A stretch of DNA of 64,000 nt. It comes from Pseudomonas putida (GTDB lineage: Bacteria; Pseudomonadota; Gammaproteobacteria; Pseudomonadales; Pseudomonadaceae). The position numbers and the translations under genes are program-made. The notes under the pieces are model-generated. The model was not told where the DNA came from and did no database searches. It saw only the letters and a list, made by a program, of their open reading frames with translations. The stretch spans positions 1-64,000 of the forward strand of contig NZ_BSKJ01000001.1 in NCBI RefSeq assembly GCF_030159595.1. The letters run 5' to 3'. Positions 44,134-51,587 of the stretch are shown one piece after another; positions within the stretch are counted from its first letter, which is position 1, and the number at the start of each line of letters is the position of its first letter.

Positions 44134-44255
44134 GTTACACCGGGTCTGTTGTTACACCGCTACAGCAAAGCCACTGCATCGTTGTGTATCGCCAATTTCC
44201 CCTTTAGAAACAATAAGTTGTGAGCCGTCGTTACACCCATTACACCTGTTACACC
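44134..44255 (-). repeat. right GGTGTAAC iteron cluster (candidate origin, part 1)
   Basis: On the + strand GTTACACC occurs at 44134-44141, 44151-44158, 44230-44237 and 44248-44255, with TTACACC at 44240-44246. The last three are spaced 9-10 bases. They are the reverse complement of the cluster at 31375-31497. The 554-base gap 43976-44529 holds no convincing gene. Confidence 0.7.
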
Positions 44256-44428
44256 GCTTTTAATCCGTGATTAACTAGCGACCCCATGCCCCTATTCGAC
44301 TGAGCCTTCAGCGGCAGAAGCGTTTCCCGAGCTCCCAATCCTGGAGACCGCCGGGGACCCTGAGAGATGTGGTTAGATACGGGGCAGGAAACCCGCGGCT
44401 CTTCGTTAGCGAGTGTCCTCCCAGCTTA

Positions 44429-44461
44429 GTGAACCGGTGAACGCGGTGAACTCCAGTGAAT
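44429..44461 (+). repeat. GTGAAC iterons (candidate origin, part 2)
   Basis: GTGAAC units begin at 44429, 44437, 44446 and 44456 (the last GTGAAT), 8-10 bases apart, next to an AT-rich patch (GCAAATTTTTGAA). Phage P4 alpha protein binds GGTGAACAG-type repeats at its origin, so similarity to a P4 origin is notable. Related sites precede alpA at 32362-32395. Confidence 0.65.
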
Positions 44462-44529
44462 TGTGCAAATTTTTGAACGTCAAGCGCGATCCTTACGGTG
44501 CTGGTAAGGATCGCGGTCGAGGCCGGCTA

Positions 44530-45876
44530 TCAGTCTCGACCCAAGTCAAAGGCGAGCAAGGAGATAGTCACTTTACGTCCACTGTCTTGGGGGAGGGAAA
44601 ATACATAGCGGTCGCTCGTTTCATCCAAGCTGACCGGTCCGCTGAGATAGCGGGGATGACTTTTCACTAGGTCCCGCATTTTCTGGACCACTGCTGTGAA
44701 GTCGGCATTTCGGTTGAACATGACGATTGCCGTCTTGGTATCACGCCATGTTAAGTAGCTGAGCAATTGGTCAATGGTTGCTAGAAAGCGTTTATCTCCA
44801 CCCCAGATCTTGAACTCAGCTACAAAGAGGTTGCCCTCTTCATGGCGTATGAGGACGTCCGTTTTACCTTGATAGTTGAACGCCTCCCCTGTCGCTGTGC
44901 CGAAATGGGCGTTAAGCGGTACCAGGAATAGGTCCCTGAGCGATTCTTCGTCAAGCTTCCTCGTTCGTGATGAGCTTTGCTCAATGCTCCGGCCAGCTCC
45001 ACGAACCAGGCCAAGAATTGTTTCATACTGCTTCATATCAAGCGTTGGTTCGGGTGGAGTTGCTGGAGTCATCGGCGGGAGCTGTGGCACGACTTTTTGC
45101 TTGACCGTTGGCGGGATATAGCTGCGTGCATCCCCAGCCTTTTCTTTCAAACGAATGCCCAGCCCAGATAGCTTTGAAGCATTTTCCTTTTGGGCGAGTA
45201 GCTTAGTGCGGCGGGCGTCTATCTCTGCTCTTACCGCATTCTCGATTTGCTGCTTGAATCCAGACCACTGGCGGCGATGCGATTCTAAATATTTTTCAAT
45301 GGACGCAAGCGTCGAATCGAGTTCTGCCTTGATGGTCTCAGGGGTTAGCGAGCGATCGGCTATGGTGAAGGCCAAATGTTGCTTGCGAACCTGGGCGCGA
45401 GGAGGATTGAAATCGAACGAGCTGGGACGCAGCTTAAAGATATCTGCTTCCCCTTGAAAAGGGACCTCGAAGTCGTACGCTTCACCAGGAACAGATCTCA
45501 TCTGCCTGTCCCAGTGATCCCAGACCTCCACCTGCCGCTCATGCTGAGATGCAACGATCTCATCTCGAAGGAGAGTGGGAATCTCAACGTCGTATTTTTC
45601 TACAAAATACTGGACTAAAGCCTCGACATCAGTCTCCAAGAGCCTGCGTTCCGGCAGCTGGCTCACCTCAGTGCATGCGGCGTTTATCTGGGCTGAGATT
45701 GAGTGCGAACCATCACCGTCGTTAAAAAGGTAATCCCTTACTTCCCTACGGTTCATCAGCGTACCTTCTGGTGTTATCAAAGTGCCATCGAAGGTAGTCG
45801 CGATTTTGACGCGAATCAACGGTGGATCGGGTAGGGGGGAGCAAGGCTTCCGAATCCAGTGTGTGAGTCGGCACAT
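44530..45876 (-). CDS. PD-(D/E)XK nuclease-like protein (defence cargo)
   Basis: A 448-residue protein. The N-terminal half has no recognised family (DYLFNDGDGSHSISAQINAA). A helical segment spans about 190-250, followed by a Pro-rich linker (VPQLPPMTPATPPEPTLDMK, about 270). A C-terminal nuclease-like fold has TDVLIRHEEGNLFVAEFKIW: Asp near residue 340 and E-F-K near 355 fit PD-(D/E)XK. An upstream Glu in LDEESLRDLFLVPL fits too. The gene sits between the candidate origin and attR, and its start is near the right arm sites. Likely a stand-alone antiphage protein (inference). Confidence 0.72.
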   Translation of the reverse strand: MCRLTHWIRKPCSPLPDPPLIRVKIATTFDGTLITPEGTLMNRREVRDYLFNDGDGSHSISAQINAACTEVSQLPERRLLETDVEALVQYFVEKYDVEIPTLLRDEIVASQHERQVEVWDHWDRQMRSVPGEAYDFEVPFQGEADIFKLRPSSFDFNPPRAQVRKQHLAFTIADRSLTPETIKAELDSTLASIEKYLESHRRQWSGFKQQIENAVRAEIDARRTKLLAQKENASKLSGLGIRLKEKAGDARSYIPPTVKQKVVPQLPPMTPATPPEPTLDMKQYETILGLVRGAGRSIEQSSSRTRKLDEESLRDLFLVPLNAHFGTATGEAFNYQGKTDVLIRHEEGNLFVAEFKIWGGDKRFLATIDQLLSYLTWRDTKTAIVMFNRNADFTAVVQKMRDLVKSHPRYLSGPVSLDETSDRYVFSLPQDSGRKVTISLLAFDLGRD

Positions 45877-45893
45877 CTCAAGGTGGATTTTCT

Positions 45894-45916
45894 TTTAGGG
45901 ATACGTTTAGGGATAC
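45894..45916 (+). promoter_or_regulatory. right arm-type sites (AGGGATAC repeats)
   Basis: Two TTTAGGGATAC units, 12 bases apart start to start, match the left segment at 29982-30004 in 21 of 23 bases and in the same orientation. They lie 55 bases inside attR and directly upstream of the divergent PD-(D/E)XK gene. Confidence 0.65.
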
Positions 45917-45970
45917 GCTGCGATTGTTTTACTTGTTTTTGCCATATTTTGCTGGTTGAAATGGTAGTCT

Positions 45971-45987
45971 TTCGATTCCTGTCTCCG
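45971..45987 (+). other. attR core
   Basis: An exact copy of TTCGATTCCTGTCTCCG, followed by CACCAG. Relative to the tRNA gene end one G is missing (CTCCGCACC instead of CTCCGGCACC), so this displaced tRNA end is no longer intact. Confidence 0.88.
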
Positions 45988-46036
45988 CACCAGCTCAGCA
46001 GGTTTGATGTGGTTTTACTCGCATGCTGCCTTCCCT

Positions 46037-46064
46037 AAAAATGCCCGCCCCGTGTGGGCATTTT
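46037..46064 (+). terminator. terminator just outside attR
   Basis: AAATGCCC / GGGCATTT stem with loop GCCCCGTGT, followed by T-rich sequence. It is probably the displaced original terminator of the tRNA-Thr transcript. From here to 46424 I see no gene, only short AT-rich sequence. Confidence 0.75.
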
Positions 46065-46424
46065 GGTTTCTGCTTCATTTGCTGCCACACCCTTCAGCCA
46101 ACCCCTTACCGAGACCCTTTTCAACTCAGTCGCTAGCCACTTTCCACTTAGGGTTAGACGGTTTTTGAGATAGTGCTCATCGGCTAACGGCCTTTCGCCC
46201 AATGTTTACGAGGTGTTTTGCAGATTTTTTAGAGATAGTGCGTCTGCCGGTTAGAGATAATTTTGAGATGGACACGTTCTCTCATCGTAATCTCCGACTG
46301 TTGAATCATAGGCCTGTCCCATGACAGCACACGGCATGCTGGTTGAGTTTTCCTACGATCTTGATCGGCCATTCGCATAGCCCTCAATCTTGCATTGCGA
46401 CTGTTGCAGCGATACCGTACTCCA

Positions 46425-46626
46425 GTCGCGGCCAATTCCGCGACCGGGTTTGGCGACCCGAACGAAAAGGCGCATCGGCGCCCCGACCACGATTGCAGGC
46501 GCTTTTTTTGTGCCCGCAGTTTCGTGTAATGGCGGCTGTGCGTGGGAGACCTTCGGGTCTGCCGAGTTCCTTTTCCTCGGTTCGCCAACCTGCGTACAGC
46601 TGCCACCCTAACCGTTTGGCGACGGT
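46425..46626 (+). ncRNA. structured leader RNA, copy B
   Basis: The same architecture as 33188-33393. GTCGCGG/CCGCGAC (46425-46444) replaces the T-A pair of copy A by G-C. GTTTGGCGAC hairpin loops lie at 46448-46457 and 46614-46623. GGCGC (46469-46473), GCGCC (46478-46482) and GGCGC (46498-46502) followed by T7 form alternative hairpins. The closing stem GGCGGCTGTGCG with CGTACAGCTGCC keeps pairing through a G-U, and CCGAG/CTCGG and ACCGT/ACGGT each carry one compensating change. It lies 440 bases outside attR and precedes two small overlapping ORFs. Confidence 0.75.
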
Positions 46627-46656
46627 CAGCGTGGTGCTTCACTCGAAAAGGGACTC

Positions 46657-46785
46657 ATGCATGCTTACCTCAAGTTCATCCAGGATCCTCGCATTCGTTC
46701 TCCACCGTCGTCTCTCGACGGCTCACAGCTACTTCACCCTCAGCCGATCCCGCTCCGTCTCTATTCAAGCGGAGGCTCGCCATGA
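46657..46785 (+). CDS. small ORF following leader copy B
   Basis: A 42-residue frame, MHAYLKFIQDPRIRSPPSSL, preceded by AAAAGGGA. It matches the position of the 54-residue MHA... gene after copy A, and its stop overlaps the following ATG in the same way. The sequence is unlike that gene after the first three residues. It could be a coupling or leader peptide; coding is inferred from context only. Confidence 0.5.
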   Translation: MHAYLKFIQDPRIRSPPSSLDGSQLLHPQPIPLRLYSSGGSP

Positions 46786-47009
46786 CTGACCAAGAACGCC
46801 TTTCCACCATCCAAAGCTACGCCTGGACCCTCGAACTACTCGGCGAGGCCTTGGTCCAACACGACGAAATGCTGGAGTGCGAACACAACCCGCGACTGAG
46901 CTTTCGCAACACGGCCGGTATCCATCAGGCGATTCGGATCATCAGCCGGTTGGCCAGTGAGCAGTGTGGCAAGGTAATGGCGCGAAATGGCCAGGAGACG
47001 GAGAGTTAG
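46782..47009 (+). CDS. small unknown protein after leader copy B
   Basis: A 75-residue helical soluble protein (MTDQERLSTIQSYAWTLELL) with ALVQHDEMLECEHNPRLSFR and IHQAIRIISRLASEQCGKVM. It resembles short DUF3077/DUF6124-type Pseudomonas proteins in length and helicity, without a clear match. It is the counterpart of the 95-residue gene at 33589. No further gene follows until 47247. Confidence 0.65.
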   Translation: MTDQERLSTIQSYAWTLELLGEALVQHDEMLECEHNPRLSFRNTAGIHQAIRIISRLASEQCGKVMARNGQETES

Positions 47010-47246
47010 GCCATAACCTTGATGAAGAACGGGGCCAGGTAGCACCGTTATGGATGGCCCTTGGTTAAAGGCATCCTGGTGGTTTACTCCTGTGAAGCTG
47101 GCTTACCGTGCACATCCTGAGGCCGCGAGTACGGGTTTCGATTAACCCTGCTCGCACTTCATGGCATGCGACCAAGCAGCATCACCTGGCCAAGTCCGGC
47201 ATTTAAGTTTCCGCCCCAATGGATATTTCTCAGCAGGAGGCCACGC

Positions 47247-47744
47247 ATGTTCAGCCACCCCGTCAAACCGGAAATCGCCGAGTGGTTCGCCACATTCGGG
47301 ATCGACGCGGTATCCCACAGCGTCTGCTCGATCGACGTCACCACTGAGCCTCCCGAGCACTGGTTCTACAAACGCAACCAGTTGCGACCGGATAGCTTGA
47401 AACTCGACCTGTCCTTGACTGCCAGCGGTAACTGGTGGGTCCACCTGTCGCGCCACGACAAGCTGTTCGACATTCAGTGGCGCTCCAACGACGACCTGCG
47501 GGTCGTATCCCAGCAACTGCGGTATCGCAAGCTGATCAAGTGGCCACGGTTGCACAGCCTCATGGACTTCCCGCTGTTGGCCGGGCAACTGGAGCAATGC
47601 CTTGATGTGCGCTTTCTGCGCCATGCCAATTTCGGCGCACGCCTGCTGGACCCCGAGGCGTTGGCAGGCAATGCAAACCTGCGCCAATGGCTGGCTCCTT
47701 GTGCAGACACCTTCGGCTGCTACCGGAAAATGCCGCCGCAGTAA
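47247..47744 (+). CDS. conserved hypothetical protein
   Basis: A 165-residue soluble protein (MFSHPVKPEIAEWFATFGID) rich in Trp, His and Arg, with no family I can name. The ATG was chosen for its strong AGGAGG ribosome site eight bases upstream. It is convergent with gntP, 30 bases away. Base composition is as in the core genome. Confidence 0.78.
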   Translation: MFSHPVKPEIAEWFATFGIDAVSHSVCSIDVTTEPPEHWFYKRNQLRPDSLKLDLSLTASGNWWVHLSRHDKLFDIQWRSNDDLRVVSQQLRYRKLIKWPRLHSLMDFPLLAGQLEQCLDVRFLRHANFGARLLDPEALAGNANLRQWLAPCADTFGCYRKMPPQ

Positions 47745-47774
47745 CACGGCGGCTCAGCTTTATTTGAATCCAGC

Positions 47775-49160
47775 TCAACCCACAGTAACAGCCGCATTCA
47801 ACACCAACACCACGATCAAGCCGACCACCGCCACGATGGACTGCACCACCGAAATGGTCTTGGTGGCTTCGCCCATGGTCATGCCGAACGACTCCTTCAC
47901 CATCCAGAACCCTGCATGGTTGGCATAGTTGAAGAACAGCGACCCGCAGCCAATGGACAAGGCCAGCAACGGCAGGTTGAGGCTGGGGTCTGCCCCTGCA
48001 AGCGGTGCCAGCAGGCCGGCGGCCCCGACGATGCCCACTGTGGCGGAACCGGTAGAGACCGAGAGCAACATCGCGATCAGCCACCCCAGGATCAAGGGAG
48101 GGAACGCCGATTGCTGGGTCAGGTGCACAATGGCATCGCCCACCTTGGCGCTGGTCAGCATCTCCTGAAAGGCGCCGCCGCCGGCGATGATCATGATGAT
48201 GGAGGCGATAGGCTTGAGGCTTTTGCCCAACGCATCACGCAGCTGTTCGGCATCGCCGCCACGCGCCAGTACCAGGCTGGCGCCGGCGAACAGCACGCCC
48301 AGCAGCATGGCGATCAGTGGGTTGCCCAGGAAACTGGCCATTTCCAGCAGCGCATTGCCCTTGGGCAGCAGCATCTCGGCAACGGCATGCACCAGCATCA
48401 GGATTGCCGGCAGCAGCGCGGCCAGCATGCCGATGAATACGCCGGGGCGGGGCTGGCTGTCGGCTTTTTCCGTCAGGGTGAACTGGTCCAGCAACGCCTG
48501 ATCAGGCCGCGTGCTCATACGCTTCGAGATGAACATGCCATACAGCGGCCCGCCCAGAATCATTGCCGGGATAGCCGCCAGGAAGCCATAGAGCATGGTC
48601 GGCCCCACCGAGGTCTTGAGCACGGCAATGGCGGTCAAGGGGCCTGGGTGCGGGGGTACCATGCCGTGCATGGCGGCCAGGGCCGAAATCACCGGCACAC
48701 CAACGTACACATACGCCGAGCCTTTGAAGCGCGCCTTGCCTTCCAGCTTTCGCGCCACGCTGAAAATCAGCGGCAGCATGATCACCAGGCCCACTTCGAA
48801 AAACATCGGGATGCCGATGACAAAGGCAACCAGCATCATGGCCCAGGGGATCATGCGGTCCGGGGTGCGCTTGAGGATCACATCAGCGACCTGCTCGGTG
48901 ACGCCCGCGTCAGCCAGGATTTTGCCGAGCATCGCACCAAGCGCGATCACCACGCCGACTGCGCCCAGGGTCTTTCCGGCGCCGGTGAGCAGGTGGGAGA
49001 CGATGCTGCCGGGCTCCATGTGGGTGGCAAAGCCCACGCCAATGGACACCACCAGCAAGGCCAGAAGCGGGTGCATCTTCAGGCGCGACACGATGAGCGC
49101 CACCAGGACCAGGACACTGACCAAGGCAGTCAGCAACAGCTGTATATCTAAGGGAGTCAT
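47775..49160 (-). CDS. gntP: gluconate permease GntP family
   Basis: A 461-residue transporter with about 12 hydrophobic segments and the GntP-family blocks VSIGVGFATHMEPGSIVSHL, GFGKTLGAVGVVIALGAMLG-like start, PHPGPLTAI and SVSTGSATVG. It imports gluconate by proton symport. The start at MTPLDIQLLL was chosen because the hydrophobic domain begins there; the frame stays open for 27 more residues with no support. It is divergent from mdh. Confidence 0.88.
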   Translation of the reverse strand: MTPLDIQLLLTALVSVLVLVALIVSRLKMHPLLALLVVSIGVGFATHMEPGSIVSHLLTGAGKTLGAVGVVIALGAMLGKILADAGVTEQVADVILKRTPDRMIPWAMMLVAFVIGIPMFFEVGLVIMLPLIFSVARKLEGKARFKGSAYVYVGVPVISALAAMHGMVPPHPGPLTAIAVLKTSVGPTMLYGFLAAIPAMILGGPLYGMFISKRMSTRPDQALLDQFTLTEKADSQPRPGVFIGMLAALLPAILMLVHAVAEMLLPKGNALLEMASFLGNPLIAMLLGVLFAGASLVLARGGDAEQLRDALGKSLKPIASIIMIIAGGGAFQEMLTSAKVGDAIVHLTQQSAFPPLILGWLIAMLLSVSTGSATVGIVGAAGLLAPLAGADPSLNLPLLALSIGCGSLFFNYANHAGFWMVKESFGMTMGEATKTISVVQSIVAVVGLIVVLVLNAAVTVG

Positions 49161-49548
49161 GCAAGGAATCTCGGTTGGGCAGGCGCTCTGGCGGCACTCA
49201 GGATTTGAAGGTGGACGATTCGACGTCGAGAGGAATGGCACTGAGGCCTACGGATGGAGGTTCCGCACACGGCAAATGAACATTGTTTGGTGGGGTATTC
49301 ATGGAGCGATTCACCTTGTTATTTGGTCATATATATGAATCGTTTCAAAGTATTTCGGTTGTGACCGGACACTGTCAAGCGCAGGTGGTCGTCTCTAGAG
49401 AAATGCACAGCGCCATTCCTGTGGGAGCGGCGTAAGGGACGCTCTGTTGTCAGGCATCACCTTCGAGTGGCCTTTTAGCCCCGGCGGGCAATACTTCTCT
49501 CTATACGCAGGCGTGTTCCTGGTGGCGCGCGCCGCTGGGAGGTGTCTG
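49161..49548. other. gntP-mdh divergent intergenic region
   Basis: A 388-base region that must hold both promoters. An interrupted inverted repeat GATTCA (49310) / TGAATC (about 49335) around an AT-rich centre with TATATATG could be an operator. No further gene is convincing; an in-frame extension of mdh to 49447 lacks a ribosome site. Confidence 0.4.
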
Positions 49549-50478
49549 GTGAACAAACTAACAATCGTGGGTGCCGGCCTGGTCGGCGAGGCAGCGGCGC
49601 AGATCATCGCCCGGGATGAGTTGTGCCGTGAGCTGGTGTTGATGGACGTGCAGGGTGAGCTGGCGCAGGGCAAGGCGCTGGACGTGTGGCAGGCCGCTGT
49701 GGAGTCCGGCTCCGATACCCGCGTTTATGGCGGGGCCAAGGCCGACATGCTGGACGGCTCCGAGCTGGTGGTGATTACCGCAGGCGTGCCGCGCAAGCCC
49801 GGCCAGTCGCGTCAGGATGTACTGAGCATCAACCTGCCGATACTGGATGGCATCATGGCGGACATCAAACGCCATGCGCCAGCGGCCACGGTGCTGGTGG
49901 TGTCCAACCCGGTCGACGTGCTGACCTATCGTGCCTGGAGCGTCAGCGGCCTTGGGCGTGACAAGGTGTTCGGGCAGGCGGGGGTGCTGGATACGGCGCG
50001 CATGAAGTGTTTCATCGCTGAGCAAACCGGGTTCTCTGCACGGGATATCACGGCGCTGGTGCTGGGCGGGCATGGCGACAGCATGGTGCCGCTGATGCGC
50101 TATTGCCAGATCGGCTCGGTGCCGCTTTCCCACTTCCTGTCCAATGAGCAGATCGAGCAAATTGTGGAGCGCACGCGTAAGGGCGGCGGCGAGATTCTGG
50201 GTTTGAAGAAAATGGGCAGCGCCTGCGATGCGCCGGGCGTGGCCATTGCGCAGATGGTGGATGCCATCGCCAATGGGCGAAACCGCATTTTGCCAGCGGT
50301 GGCGATTCTGGAAGGGGAGTACGGGCGCAAGGACATTGCCATGGGTGTGCCCTGTGTACTTGCAGAAGCGGGGCTTACGCGGGTGATCGAGTTGCCGCTG
50401 GATGCGCAGGAGCAGGCGATGTTTGATCATTCTGCCGATCAGGTGGCGCGGGATATTGCTGAGATGAAGGCGTTGTGA
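49549..50478 (+). CDS. mdh: malate dehydrogenase (lactate/malate dehydrogenase family)
   Basis: A 309-residue NAD-dependent dehydrogenase. N-terminal MNKLTIVGAGLVGEAAAQII, the substrate-binding loop ITAGVPRKPGQSRQDVL (Arg pair near 80-86), VVSNPVDVLTY and the catalytic His in LGGHGDSMVPL (about 173). It interconverts malate and oxaloacetate. The start is GTG at 49549 with GGGAGG six bases before it. Placement of mdh opposite gntP recalls P. putida gene order. Confidence 0.92.
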   Translation: MNKLTIVGAGLVGEAAAQIIARDELCRELVLMDVQGELAQGKALDVWQAAVESGSDTRVYGGAKADMLDGSELVVITAGVPRKPGQSRQDVLSINLPILDGIMADIKRHAPAATVLVVSNPVDVLTYRAWSVSGLGRDKVFGQAGVLDTARMKCFIAEQTGFSARDITALVLGGHGDSMVPLMRYCQIGSVPLSHFLSNEQIEQIVERTRKGGGEILGLKKMGSACDAPGVAIAQMVDAIANGRNRILPAVAILEGEYGRKDIAMGVPCVLAEAGLTRVIELPLDAQEQAMFDHSADQVARDIAEMKAL

Positions 50479-50539
50479 ATGAAAGGCTGGCCTTATCGTC
50501 GGCGCACTGGTCGGCGATAAGGCTTATTGGAAACAGCGG

Positions 50540-50851
50540 TCAGATCTTGGTCAGTTCCTGCGACAGCTCAGGGTGTTTGAGGATCAGGCGTAAAAGGCAC
50601 AGCACCCCACCCGGAGGCACGAAACGGCCTTGTTCCCAATCACGCAGGGTAGCCACAGGTGTTGCTATTCGCTCGGCGAAAGAAGCCTGGGTCAGGCCGC
50701 AGCGCTCACGGGCCTGGCGTACCAGAATTTGCTCTGGAGTAGTGATGCGCCCGGCGCCTGCCTTGGCTTCTTTGAGTGCTTGCCGAAGGTCAGGTAGCGG
50801 CTCGCCTGCATCGGCCTCGATGGCCTTGGCAATACTTTCAATATCACGCAT
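50540..50851 (-). CDS. HigA/NadS-like antitoxin
   Basis: A 103-residue protein with a C-terminal XRE helix-turn-helix: ILVRQARERCGLTQASFAERI and ATPVATLRDWEQGR (about residues 40-75). It belongs to the NadS/HigA-type antitoxins that neutralise and autoregulate. It is encoded one base after the toxin gene, in toxin-first order as in higBA. Confidence 0.88.
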   Translation of the reverse strand: MRDIESIAKAIEADAGEPLPDLRQALKEAKAGAGRITTPEQILVRQARERCGLTQASFAERIATPVATLRDWEQGRFVPPGGVLCLLRLILKHPELSQELTKI

Positions 50852-50852
50852 T

Positions 50853-51149
50853 TCATACCACCTTGCTGATTTCGGCAGGGCTCATGGTGCTGCGCTCGGC
50901 CTTTGCATAAACCGTTAGCAACAGCACGATTTCATCTTCGTTCAGGTTGAAGTAAATCACCCGAGCTCCGCCGGATTTGCCGCTGCCAGAGCGGTTCCAA
51001 CGGACTTTTCGCGCGCCATCCGCACCGGGTATGACATCCCCTGCGAGCGGGTTGATTGCAATCCAGTCGATAAAGACCACGCGTTCCTCATCAGACCACA
51101 ACCTGGCTGCAGCTTTTTGAAACGTGGGCGTTTCGATGACCGTGCGCAT
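50853..51149 (-). CDS. HigB/RelE-like toxin
   Basis: A 98-residue RelE/ParE-superfamily protein (MRTVIETPTFQKAAARLWSD) with GADGARKVRWNRSGSGKSGGARVIYF, and VLLLTVYAKAERSTMSPAEI near the C terminus. Such toxins cleave mRNA on the ribosome. It is immediately followed by a HigA-like antitoxin. Confidence 0.88.
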   Translation of the reverse strand: MRTVIETPTFQKAAARLWSDEERVVFIDWIAINPLAGDVIPGADGARKVRWNRSGSGKSGGARVIYFNLNEDEIVLLLTVYAKAERSTMSPAEISKVV

Positions 51150-51587
51150 ATGAATGTACGGGATTCCCTTATAGCGTGCAAGGCATCGCCGCCGATGCTC
51201 AAACCGCAGGCCTCGACCTGCGTTTTGAATTCGCGGAGCGTGTGCTGAATATGCTCGTCACCTACATTCTGCTGTTCTACGGGCAGGGCGGCTCTGCTCG
51301 CGGAATTGCGGGATATTTCCAGAGTGATTTAACGAGAGATGCCTTCCCGACCTCTCGTGTGAAAAGTCGACCATTGATGGCGAAAGCGCTTTTCTAGAGT
51401 CTGGGGGGAGAGTGGCTCTCTGGTTAAGGGAAGCAGTCAGTGATGGAGGTTCCGCCATCCGGGAGCGAATTGGCTTAATTGCCTCTCCATGTTTCAAGGG
51501 TTACGGGGCTCGAAGTTCTCCAATTGCCCACCCCATTCATCCAAGCTACCATTGCTAATAATTCCTATTAGCACAACGGCGTCCCCC
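51150..51587. other. intergenic region before the first ECF sigma gene
   Basis: Apart from the palindrome at 51554-51572, I find no supported gene in these 438 bases. A 73-residue frame at 51176-51397 (FAERVLNMLVTYILLFYGQ) lacks a ribosome site and may be a remnant. The toxin promoter must lie in the left part. Confidence 0.4.
51554..51572 (+). promoter_or_regulatory. Fur-box-like palindrome
   Basis: GCTAATA-ATTCC-TATTAGC is a perfect interrupted palindrome 15 bases before the ECF sigma start. It is AT-rich, with the AATAATTxxTATT look of a Fur box. This fits iron-repressed sigma factors of the FecI family. Confidence 0.7.

Larger units (their letters stand above)
29849..45987 (+). mobile_element. 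16-kb P4-like integrative element with defence cargo, inserted in tRNA-Thr(CGT)
   Basis: The element is bounded by the 17-bp direct repeat in the tRNA-Thr 3' end, with a P4-type integrase right after the tRNA. Gene content: integrase, unknown protein, AlpA regulator, small overlapping genes, DUF927 primase-helicase-like protein, coiled-coil protein, FRG protein, UvrD-like helicase, OLD-like nuclease and PD-(D/E)XK-type protein. No capsid, tail, packaging, conjugation or IS genes are visible. Iterated sites lie near both ends. It is best described as a satellite-like or integrative replicating island that carries defence genes. Confidence 0.9.

Noticed and set aside
46161..46270. Repeated GAGATAGTG motifs between attR and leader copy B
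   Set aside because: Only two or three short partial copies without regular spacing; may be chance in an AT-rich segment.
51176..51397. 73-residue frame before the first ECF sigma gene
   Set aside because: No ribosome site, no family and no coupling to neighbours; noted only as possible remnant.
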